NCBI GenBank assembly: GCA_037783545.1
Contig: JBBELK010001000.1
Location: forward strand, 124,001 to 188,000
Reading direction: 5' to 3'
From: Henricia sp. BOLD:AAB3569
Lineage: Eukaryota > Echinodermata > Asteroidea > Spinulosida > Echinasteridae
DNA length: 64,000 nt
The notes under the pieces were generated by a model that worked only from the letters and a program-made list of their open reading frames with translations, made no database searches and was not told the origin of the DNA. The first letter of the stretch is position 1; each line of letters begins with the position of its first letter. The position numbers were made by a program, and so were the translations under genes. Positions 41,801-53,800 of the stretch are shown here, piece after piece.

Positions 41801-44800
41801 GATGTGACGCCCTTCGGTTGCGCCGTATTTCGAACAAATTTCGAGCAACACGCACGCGTGTTTGGAACATTTTCCAGGGTGTGCGTGCGCGTACTTAATG
41901 GCGTTCATTACGCAGTAGCATTTTTCCTACGAAGATGGCGTCTGTGAGAGTGATCAAGCAGAAAGCAACTGTAATTATGGTACTTTTGACATATCATTTG
42001 TTACAACTGACAAGGTACCGGTATCATGGTTTCAGTGTAATTCATGCCTTTCAACAGGCTGCTCAGCAACAACCATCAGTTATTTCACATGTTGCATAAA
42101 ACGTTTTGAGAGTTGAGCGTTATCGAGCTTATATGCAACTTCAATTTTTTTAAAATAAATTTACAAGTGTGTCTCACACTTTTTGCATCAACTAAAAAGT
42201 GTACCATATGTAACACCAAGGTTGACAGAAATGTCATGTTACTTTAAAACGTCCCATTTTAATTTTTGCATTAAGCAGCAGTCAATCCAGGCATAAGGAG
42301 GTGGTGCTTGGCAGTTATTGATGAAGCAGGTGGATGCAGTTTTTCATAGTTTTCTCAGGAGGTAGATGAGGTACTGAGCTGACTTATACCGGTTGGTTTT
42401 TACCATACACATCCTTAATCACAACATGGGGATAAAGCCATTTTCAATCATGGAATCATATAATCTGCTCCCCCAGCCTAAGGGCTAGTTACCTGATAAC
42501 CGAATGCCTGAGGGGAGTTGTCGATGATGACCGTTTTCCTCAAGTCCCTGCCTAAGATGTTGAGATCCTTGATGTAGTTGCCTTGTACACAGATACAATG
42601 CTCCCTGAACAGCCGATGTCTGAAACAAAAAAAGAAAAACATCCTCGAGATCAAGCCCAGGGGAATTAGTTTGCACCATCACCCGAATAAAGAGCAGTCA
42701 ATATTTGTTTTATATACATCATACTGTACATTTATTGTTTTCGTCTCGTGGTTGGCAATTCATGATTAGATTTTGTTAGGAGTTGATGCTCTTCGACTTT
42801 GTTTGCACAAACTGGAATACTGCACATGCAAATGCACACGCAAACGCGCATCCAAAGTGACAACATAACAGCTCAGCATCATCACATAAATGCATAGTTT
42901 AGGCACTGGCCGCGTCCCAGCTATGGCAGACGTAACAGGAAGGAGTCCTAAGTTACCAGAATGGTCTATTGGATTCAGTGCACTACACCACTTAGCTGGT
43001 CTGTTCTTGACACGGGTTAACTCATTCTCGCGGCTGAATGACGGGAACATGGCACGGGAACAATGCACTCGGAACAGGATCACATACACCTATCAATCAA
43101 GAACAAGTTACCATGTCAAGAACAGACCGCCCGAACTCGACTATTGTGTCCTACTGTAAATGTGCAAGTACATACCTGACCAGTTTCTTGTCAGGATCCA
43201 GTAGATTGAGCAGCTTGTCAGCGTAGACCTTCTTAGAAGCAGTAAAGAGAATGATCTCATACAGCTTGGACATTCTCTCTAAGAACTCATGAAAATAGGG
43301 TCTCGTCCGAACATACACCTTCAAAAATGCAAATCAATTAAATTAAAATAAATTGTTAACATAGCTGGCAAAATTATTGGGTTGCAACAAAAACAGCCCT
43401 CTTACTGTAGGCACCATCTGTCACAGGGTAATTCCAGACATTTAGACATAAACAGGGATGTGATTTGTTCCGGTTTTTCCCGGAATAATCTTTGTCACAA
43501 ACCAACGAGACAAAAGAAAGTTCCGAGAAAAACCTGAACAATCACATCCCTGCATAAAGTAGCGGTGTGCCAAACGAATCGAATGTTCGAATAGCATTTT
43601 ACCGAATCGAATATTCGGTAGGACTTTTTTTTTCATGTGCAAATGGGCCCAAACCAAACCAAACATATCATCTAGTTCGGAAGTGTTTTGGAATGAATAT
43701 CCTGTGGGTGAATTACAGGATGTTTTAATTGAATAACGCAGCCCTTTTCGTTGCCGAAACGGCCGATTTCTTTAATGTCACATTTTGTGTCCAACCACAG
43801 TCCAGTGTACAAGTTAAACATGGGACTTACATGTATGGTTTGTGCAGATATACTAATGCACAGACCTAACAAAGGCTTGTAATCTTTCACATACATATTC
43901 TAGTTTGATTTTTAACAGGTGTTTTTTTTTTAGATTCAGAAAGATGGTTCCTTACTCCAACAAGCCCCACACATCAAAACTTTTATACGACAAACTTAAA
44001 AAATAAAACTGACAAAGCTCAGATTAAGTCTGCAATTCTTTACGAAATAGTAGCGAGGGAAATTGGCCAAATCCGATACAGTGGAAAACAAGTTACTCAT
44101 TTCCTTTTTATAATACAGGCACAGCGCAATAACCACTTTACTTTGGTATTTATAGTTTTATAAAATATTCATAAATACCCCAGACAGTTTACGCATCTTA
44201 TTGGCTGAGAGCACGTCACGTGGCCAGTCCTGAACGGACGATAAAGACCGGCCAGTCTTGAACACTTTTTAGCCTGGCACGCGCCCACGCCCTACTCAGC
44301 GCTTATGGAACATGCACACAAACCCAGAAACTGCACGCTCCCGAAAGCAAAATGTGCATTACAAGTACCCGGTCGTGTGCGTGTAACGCGCGCACGAACG
44401 CGTTTGAACAAATGCGCGTCATGCATGTAACAGAACAATGCAAAACATGGCAAAACAACAAGGTTATCGAATAATTTGTGAGTTTTACCGATTTAAACAA
44501 AAAAGGTATTTAGGGAATAAAAGTGGGTTTGGCCAGTCTTAAACAATTTGTTTAAAACTAATAATGGTCGTGGATGCTAATGGCCCTCACCCACTATCAC
44601 TTGTCCAGGCCCCTTAAATATATGTTTAAGACTGGCCTTGAAAAATACTACGCTCTGGAGAACCGTAAAAATATGGACGGCCCCCTTAGACTGTTTCTTA
44701 GTGTATTTTGGCCGTTATGCACATACCTGATATGTGACGTCTTGAAAGACCACAGGAAACGACATAGTGCAGTTCTCCATCTCGGCAAGGCTGCAATGAA

Positions 44801-47800
44801 CAAGCGTCTCATCCTATGAAGATGAAGAAAATCTTGGTTAACTGAATTATCACCATCCCAAACATCAAACGTGGGATTTTACAGTTTGTGGAAGCACGAA
44901 ACGACTTTTTGTAAGGGACAAAACTTGTTTTCAGAGGGAGTGCTGGGGTGCGATAGGGACAAAACTTGTCCTCTTGTTAACATTCATTTAAAAAAAAAAA
45001 AAAACAATTCTAAATTATATCTAGCTAAGCAAATGTGCTAGGGAAACTCAACTAATTATTGGAAGCAACCCTTTTATAGACTGACACCCAAGTCATGGAA
45101 ATTTGGGATGAGTACTGGCCATATAAGCCAGTTGACTTGTCAAGTGACTTTACTACTAAAGTGAAAAAAAAAGGATTTTGCAAAAAATATAATGTTAAAA
45201 TACCATGCCTGTTGGTGTATTTTGGGCTGAAAGTGACGCGCGCCAACGATAGTTTTATTTTGTTTTTGAAAAAAGAAAAAGCTTTGATGCGCAGGGTTGA
45301 AAGTGACGAGCGTGCTAATGCTAAACATACTGTAGTTATTTTGTTTTGCCTCACATAGATGCAAGAATGCAGCAAGGTGCTTAACGGCATTTGCTCCATC
45401 CTTCAGATGGGATGTAAAGCCATGGGTACAATGCTTTGTTATGCACTTAAAAGTTCCCGATGAATTTGTTCACAAAGAGAAAGGAATTCTCCATAGTGTT
45501 TCATCTTGGCTGCTGAAGGTGCCAGCCCCCTATGATGTACATGTAACTCAATGTTTAGGCGGTGTGTATTTATTGGTGGTAAGAACTGTGATACCTCGTG
45601 TAGAAACGCTACAAAAATAGCTGCAATTATTTAAAAAACAAAACGTACCAGATCAAGAACAAGCGAATACTCTGGAGCCCGTCTTGTTTTCAGAGGGAGT
45701 GCTGGGGTGCGATAGAGGTCCTCCTCTGACATAGGGGGTAGCTGCTTGATGAAGTAATACCTGAAGAAAAATGATCCATCAATACTTCAGTTAACGGCTC
45801 ACTGTACCATTTGGAGATGAAATGTTTTACAAGTTCCCGTAATAGCAGCATTACATATCTAAAGGCAAAATTGTAGTACTCGTACTGTACATTTCTCTGT
45901 ACTTGTGAAAAAAATATTTTTTGGTACTTGTACTCATACTCATGAAATTGTACCCGTACTCATTTTTAAAAAAAAGGTTTAAAGGAGCGTGTTCAGATTT
46001 TTCTGGAAAATGTATTTCGATCCAACTCAAAACTAAAGGCGTGTCCGCATTGGACTTATTTTTGTAAAATTTACAGAGGTAGTCATAAATTTAGTCCAAT
46101 GCAGACAGCCAGAAAACACCCAAAATTGTAAAGTGTTGACTGTTCATTGTACGTTTTATGCTCCAACGCTGTAAAAGCATGTTCCCATTGGACTTTCTTT
46201 TCCGCTGCCTCGCGGGAAGTTACCGCGACCTTCGGTAACATTCCTTTGTGTAATCTTCCCATGCGTTCCCATTTGCAATTGTTTTCAGTGCCCATGCGGA
46301 AAGCTACCGCGACCTTGCAGTAAACTTTTGCCGTGCAGGCGCATAGTTTACTGCAGGGTCGTGTTCATTTTACAGGGCAAAACTGTTCCCATTGGACTTT
46401 TCGATGGCCCTGTAAAACTCCCGCGGCTGAGCGGAAAGTTTCCGCGGCCTCTCTCACCCTGTAAGTTTTACATCGTGGTCGCGGTAGCTTTACAGGGATG
46501 CTAATTCTCCGTGCGTCCCCATTGGACTAAATTTTGTTACTCTCCCGCACAACCACGGGAGTTTTACCAAAATTAGTCCAATGGGAACACCACTTATGTT
46601 TTACATTGTCAATTTTACATTGCTGGAAAGTCCCGTGCTGACAGGCACTGTAATGTACATATGTAAAACTATGATAAAACACACGTTGTGGTCATGTACG
46701 GTAACTTCTGTGTTGACATGAATGATGAGGTGACACGTTACGGTTTAGTTTTACCAAGGTTTTACGTTACCAAAGACATTCTATGGGCCATACGCCGAAA
46801 ATAAATCCAAGTGCGGACGCACGGGAGAATTACCACGATGGAACGTTAACAGTGGCTCACGGAAAAATTAGTCCAATGCAGACACGGCTTGAATCTGCAA
46901 CAGTTTTCAGAAAACCTTTAAAATCCATAAGGAGTGATTGTGAAATGCCAATTATCATTAATAGCCAACAATGAGTAACTGACTATTTCTGTAGCCTTTG
47001 TGGTTTTCTTCCATGGTGATATTAACGTACAAAGGATGCTAGTAATCAACAGGTAAAATGTCATTGAATAGACAGACTAATTCAGCAAACTTTGGCCTCA
47101 GAATATAAACCTGTACATTTATAACTGAGATTTTCCACAGTAAAGGGGGCATTTTAGCAACACAGACTAAATTTATGAGGAAATACCTTTGTCTGGTCTC
47201 AAAATGAAAGAAATAAGTTTAAGTTGTTCTGAAGAGATAACTTGGTCCCAAAAAGGGTTACAAATAGTGTGACAACATGCCTTTCTAAAAACCCTTTGTA
47301 CAATGTACATATTTCCAATATACGCTTGTAACCGGGACGGCCTAAGTGTCCGTCCCGGGCCTTTTTTAGAAGTTATCTCTTCAGAACAACTTAAACTTAT
47401 TTCTTTTATTTTGAGACCAGACAAAGGTATAGACTGCCGAAGTGAATACGTCACCTTTTGTTGGTTGCCTAGGCAATTGGATCTAAACTAAAAATCACTC
47501 AACCGTGTCCCAGTGCTTTTCCAATGGTACTTTTCCCGACGGCCATGATAGTTTAGATCCAATTACCATGGCAACGCACGTCACACTTCGGCTGTCTATT
47601 TCCTCGAAAATATAGTCTGTGTTGCCAAAATACCCCCTTTACTGTGGAAAGACCCAGATACATGTGCAAAGTACACACCCTCTTAGGCCCCCAAAATAAT
47701 CTTTGAAACTTGAAAATGATCATTTTACAACCCAAATAATTTTTTTTCTGGTTACCTGGCTAAACGCCACATCTAAAATATCAACAGGTAAAGGTGTTGA

Positions 47801-50800
47801 TCAATTCATGAAGCCATGTACTGTTTTAATACATGTACCAAGGGCATTTAAAAAAAATACAAAAGTGTGCCGACTTAAGTGGGACACAGAGTCCTGGGGC
47901 CATTCCAGTAAGCCCTGTCAATGTAGAAATGTGTCTAGCAACATCAAAGTGTAGTGATCCATGTAGATCGCCATTGTCCTTCAGAATGATTGGTTGGTGG
48001 AAGTTTCGGGGGCGGGGCTTAAACGCTTCTGGATCAGTCTATTTCATGGCGCTGCTAAGCACACTTTTTGCTTAGCAAAGAATTTCTTTATTTTGCAAAA
48101 ATTGGTTGTCATCTAAAATCGTATACTGTATGTATTTACTGATGTTCTGCTACAGTTTCTATCACCATGTTTACACTGGTCCCGAGCTCGGGATCAAGAT
48201 TGACACCCTGATTAGAATGTGTTGAGGTTAACCGCAATGGCCTCGAGTGCCGCGTTTATATCTGTTGTTGATCCCGAGCGCGGAGCCAGAAGTTGCAGTC
48301 AAAGGTCAAGCTCTTAGTGTCACTGAATGCAGCAGAATTCCGAGATGTTCCGTCCAGTTTAGCCATTATTTCTGCGCTGGCCCAAATGTCCAAAAACTTC
48401 GCCAGTTCGTCGTTGCTCCACGAGCGCCCGCGAACTTCGTTTGCCATCTTTTCACACGAAGACAACTCGACTCGGCTACTTCGTCTTCGTCAACTTCTCT
48501 TCACGACGAAATAATGTCAACTTATGCTATGTCGGAAATCGTTGAATGACACTCCGAAATCCTTGATATAACAACTAAAAACTAAGCTGTATGATAATGA
48601 CGAAGTGTCGCTAGATAGTTGCAGAAAGTAGAGGAAATACAGAAACACTTTTTCTCAATGTGTGAATTTTGTATAATACACGCAAAAGAGATTGCTGAAT
48701 GCAGGATACCAATTACGTTTGTAGTACCTTGTGTTTTCGTAACGGACACCAACGAGATTCTCAGCGTTGCATCACATGAGTCGCGTCGGGCCGGGTATCA
48801 TGCATTTTGTCATGGCATATATTCCTGCACACAATGCATGGAACCAGTGGTACATGTGTGTTCGTATACTACGTGTACACGTGTACATAATACTTGTCTG
48901 TGCTCGAGCGCGGGCTCCCCTGGAATTTTCGTGCGCTTTTGCCCGCAACAGGATGTGGGGAAGATTTATTGCCCAGCTAACCGCAAACTGATCCCGAGCT
49001 CGGGATCGAACCCTCCGCCAACGCGAGACCAAAATCTCGGGGTCTGATCCGGGGCCAGTTTGGTTCCGAGAGCGTTTACACTCATTTGTGATCCGGGGCT
49101 GATCCCAAGCTCGGTGTTCGATCCCGAGGTCGGGATCAAGTGTAAACAGGGTGTAAGAACACAAGTTGACATACAATTTTGGCTGGTAATCAAATTTACA
49201 AAGCAAATAAATTTATTTGCTAAACATTGCCATGAAATTGGCCGGAAGTAAAGGTGTTGATCGATTCACAAGGCCATGTACTGTTTAATACCAAGGGCAA
49301 TCATACTGAAGCCCATCATTTGTTGGAAAAAAAATCCAAAAGTGACAATGTAAGTGGGACACAGGGTCCTGTTTTCGTAAAATGCCTGTAATTTATTTTT
49401 CCAGTTTTGACACAAACTGCTAAATTTCAATGACACCAGAGAAATAGAATGAGACATAAGCCTGTTGTGTCACCTCCATAGCAATAAGTGACTGATATGT
49501 AATATAGATGAAGTGACTGTTGATCAGAAAACCAGGCCCTGAATAATTTATAACTGGTTATACAAAAATCACTGATGACTCATAGACCTAAAAAAAGATA
49601 CACAGAGGCAAAATACTGGCATACACTGTGCTTTTTCTGGCAAAACAGAGTCGGCAGTGAACACAAAACAGGAAATCGGTTGCGCTTGTCTCTTCGGCCC
49701 AATCCATCACACGAATGATGGAAGGCTGTGCTCCGACAATGCATTAGCCTGACTAAATACCCTCTGAATGTTTTGATAGGGTTTAGTGCTTCTTTCAGAA
49801 AGGAGGCTGTCTCCATATTTTGTTTTAGAGTCCATTAGAATGCAGAGTGTAGTGCACACATGCAACGGTTTGTCTATTTGCATGCTGGAATTCGTAGCGA
49901 TACTGAGTCTGTTTATTGGGGATTTGGAAGGGGGAGAGGGGAACACATGGGTGGCATTAATACAGGAAAAAAACAGGTTGTTTGTCGTTGATTCAAGTCA
50001 AACAACTGTGGAGGAATGTCACATGAACTTTCAGGCCAGCGACACGAGTTCATGACCTGTTAATTTGTTGAGTATAAACAAATGGCAGAAATCAGGATGT
50101 TGAAAATTAAAGACGGTGGTCCGAGTATGAATAAGCAATTGCAACATGTGTGTCTGAATAACCAATTAGTCTTTTGCGAGTTTCGCATGAGTAACATCTT
50201 GGGAACTGACGTACATGTACTTTCTTTCATATGCATACATGTACTTAGTATCCACTTGACCAGACTAAATGTTTGTTGCTATGTGGTGTACACGGCAGAT
50301 GTGAAGTACATAATCAATACCATGTTCTCTGTTTCAGACAATGACATAAAGCAACCAAACTGTTGGTTGCTAGGCAATGGTGTGCACCACGTAGCAACAA
50401 CAGCATAGTGTGTGACTTTCAAAACTGCACGTCCATTTGAAAGTGTTACACGCAAAAGGCTCATTTGAGTCTGCTATTAGTGTTCAATGTGTTGAAATCA
50501 AGGCCACCGCGAGGCTTTAACTTTTTTCGTTTTGCCACATCTACAGTATAACAATATTTTGTGGGAAAAAAGTCACATTAAAAAACAATTTTAAAATGGA
50601 ATGACCGGAAAAACTGACATCCCTGTAAACAAACACAGATGATGTCCATGGACTTGTGAGGACTTGTGAGGACTTGTAATGCATTGACTCAATGTCATAC
50701 GTATTACATGTACTTACGGATCAAAGGTCTCCCATTCCTCCATTGAGTAATCAGCGTCCAACCCCTCGTCATCAACGTACGCGTTGCAATCCACTATTGA

Positions 50801-53800
50801 ACAATGCGTCATCTCGTTGTGATTCGCATCTGTAACGGAACAGGAAAAAACATTTTCCTAAATTGTTGGAAATGCAGGAATTGGGTAATTTTGCACTTCC
50901 TCAGTAATGAAAAAATCAGGGGCCAATTTTATGGAACTGTTAAGTACAGAAATTAGCTTGGCACAAAAATTAATTACTTTGCAAAAATGGGTTACCAGCC
51001 AAAAGTGCATGTCAACTTGTGTTCCTGGCAACAGTAGCAGCATACCAGTCAATCGTACAATTTTAGCTAGTAAGCCAGTTTTGCTAAGAAAAGTCTGTGC
51101 TTAACCAAGAAAATATAGCAGTTATACATGTAAAGTTAAAAAAAGAAATGCAATTTATTCTAAATCGTAACAGAAGTATGTTGAATGAAGTAAAATTGTG
51201 GATAACAAGGCACTTTGGAGTCGCTTTCAAGACTGTTCTGCTTCAGTGATTTCGTCCCGGTGTAAGTGGACCCGTTTGAACACAGTGATTCTTATAGCAA
51301 TGAAATGAGACATTTCCTGTTTCTGGGAGAATCCCGTAATAAAGGGCTCTCAAAAAATCAGTTTTGTCGGGTTTCCAGCCCGATTGAACCCGAGTGTGAT
51401 GAGCTGACTTCTGGATCTGCGCATCTCCCAAACAGACCTTGAAGCACAGAAGCTCAGGGATGAACTTTAGGCAGAGTGGCCCACCCTGCCTCAGAGGCTC
51501 TAAAAAGTCTTACGGGGCCTGGAACAGTCAGCCTTGCCACAAGAGGTGGTCATACACTTACAAAATATGCTACATCTCTCAGCCTTCTTGATCTTGCGGT
51601 TAGAGTTTTTTTTTTTTTTGTAAATTTATTTTTTTATCATTTTTAACAAATTTGTTCCCTTTCCTTCTTGCATTTCTTTTCAAACTGTGTCGATGTCGTA
51701 CTGACCTGTGATTGGCTTGTCTTGTTCGTCCTGTTCCGTGTCCCCCTCCTCCTCGTCCTCTAGCTCTGCCTCTTTATTCGTATGTGTGCTACCCTCTGTT
51801 GTTGAGGCTGTGCCAGGCGGTAACTCGGCACCCGTTGTCGTGGCATTGGTCTGGGATATTCTGGGAATTGTCGCCTCTTGGCACATGGAGTCTGTGGGGA
51901 CTGGGTCCAAGTCTAGTCGCTCTGCTACTTTGGGTACGTTTTCCTTGTTTTCTGTCATTATACCTAGTAACAGAGGACATCAATAATTTGTATTAATTAT
52001 TTATTAATATAATATTTATTATTATATTATTAATTATGATTAATTCTCCCTGGAGCGGAAACCAAGGATTCCTTAAAAAGTGCTCCTGGTATTGTACATG
52101 TAGCTACCGGTAGTAATAAATAAGTCTAAAGAAATGCTCAGTTTTAGAGGTGGGAGGAAACCCCCTACACACATGTAAAGGGGGAACCCACGGTCCACAT
52201 ATTGAAGTGGATGGGATTCGAAACCAGGGCCACAAAGGTGGAAGGCGAGGAAGGTACCGCTACGCCAACCTGATTCAACTAAGCCAGACAAGCCTGGTGT
52301 CCCTCTGCTACGGTAAGCCAACGCCTCCAAGAAGTAACAGCAGTGTCTCGGCTTCAATAGGATTGGGTAAGGCAGCACTACGGGCAACTACGGCGATTCC
52401 AGCGGCCCTAGGGTCCACTAGTGCTCCAGTCGGGTCCTGCTAGGTTTTACAATTTTCAATTTCTTCCTGGTTGATCCGGGCAAAGTATTGCATGCAAAAC
52501 TCCAATTGAAGACGGTTGGTAAGGATTGACTACGGGTCACTAAAGGCCCATTGTATAATTTCAAATGACCCAATTTTGTTTTTCATGAGTTGACAAGAAA
52601 AACCTTACTCAAAGTGTTGATAGCAGTGGTAACAAAACACCACATGAATTTATATCCGTCCAAAATAGTATTTCATGTTGGAAATTGACAACCGAAGGTG
52701 GTTTTCTAAAAAAAGTCCTGTGCATGGGACTTTTTTACCATTCACATGTACACAAAATCCATATCTAGATTTTCAAGGTTTTCTGAGGCATTGATGCATC
52801 TATGTAGCTAACATTTCTTCAGGCTAGTTTACCAACATTCATCCTTAGATATGTTACACTCTTATTCCACGAATCTGTAAAAAGTTCTGTCTTGCAAATG
52901 AAACATAGGGCTTTTTACTACGAAGTCCAATAGTAGTGCCACTGGGACGCAAAAACGTGAATGTGTGACTTTAGCCATACTGCAAAAATGCAATCCGTTA
53001 TAATACGATCTGACAAATCCGACAATTTATTTGACCAAATGATTCAATCAAAGCCCTACCATTACAAAGAAACTGGTACACAGGACTAAAAATTGTGCCA
53101 AGAATGGTGCTTCTGGGGGGACTGTCGTACTCCGGCGGCGGTGTTGAGAGAGACTTGGCTGCCATTGCATTCTTAGGACCTGTAAGAAGTCAAAGTGGAA
53201 AACACAGTTATTACATCTATTTATACCCCTTTCCCACTACAAACTACTTAACCCGGAGATTTGCCGCACTGGGTTAAGGTTTTCTTACCCCAGGGTTCGT
53301 TAACCCCGAGTTATGTTCCCATTTGTTTCGTTAATCTGGAGTTTCCCACTAGACGCGGGCATATCTGTATACAGGGATTGGAGGAACGGAAATCTGCAAA
53401 CATCTTATTTCGATTTTCGAGTACTCCCATCGAGTTGTTACTGAACTTGTCTATCGACCAGGCCTGGATGAGGAGCTTTATCTCTTCTTCTTTCCGCACC
53501 TTTGTCCTGTTCTTTTCGTTATGAATTGAAATATACGGTGCTTGGGAAGCCATGCCTTAATAAATTGGAAGAGCAAAAATTTGCACGTACGTACGTATAA
53601 TTATGATGTGTGCCAGCGCAGCGCGCGCTAACCCCGAGATTGCCTGTGAACACTTAACCCTGCTTGGTTTCCCACTACAATGCTAACCCCGGGGTTCGGC
53701 TGTTAACCCCGAGATTGCCATCCTTAACCTTGGTCGCTGGCAGGGTTAACGAACCCTAGGGTAACGGCCGAATTTTTTGTCTTAACCTGTGGCGGAAAAA

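Larger units (their letters stand above)
45761..50717. other. CTDSPL2 intron; transposon-rich
   Basis: No host exon recognised. It holds a fragment of the AAAGGAG family (45979-46026), family 3 (46034-46891), a nested foldback (47130-47653), a direct duplication of about 110 bp (near 47790 and 49250), the SANT-domain element (48164-49157) and family 9 (50170-50466). Confidence 0.7.

Noticed and set aside
48619-49206. Open frames of about 140 codons on both strands
   Set aside because: They fall in the right half of the TIR element with the SANT-like trace. Neither shows a domain, and they overlap each other on opposite strands.
52466-52482. CCTGGTTGATCC, resembling the start of 18S rRNA
   Set aside because: Only about 12 bases match and the following sequence does not continue as rRNA.
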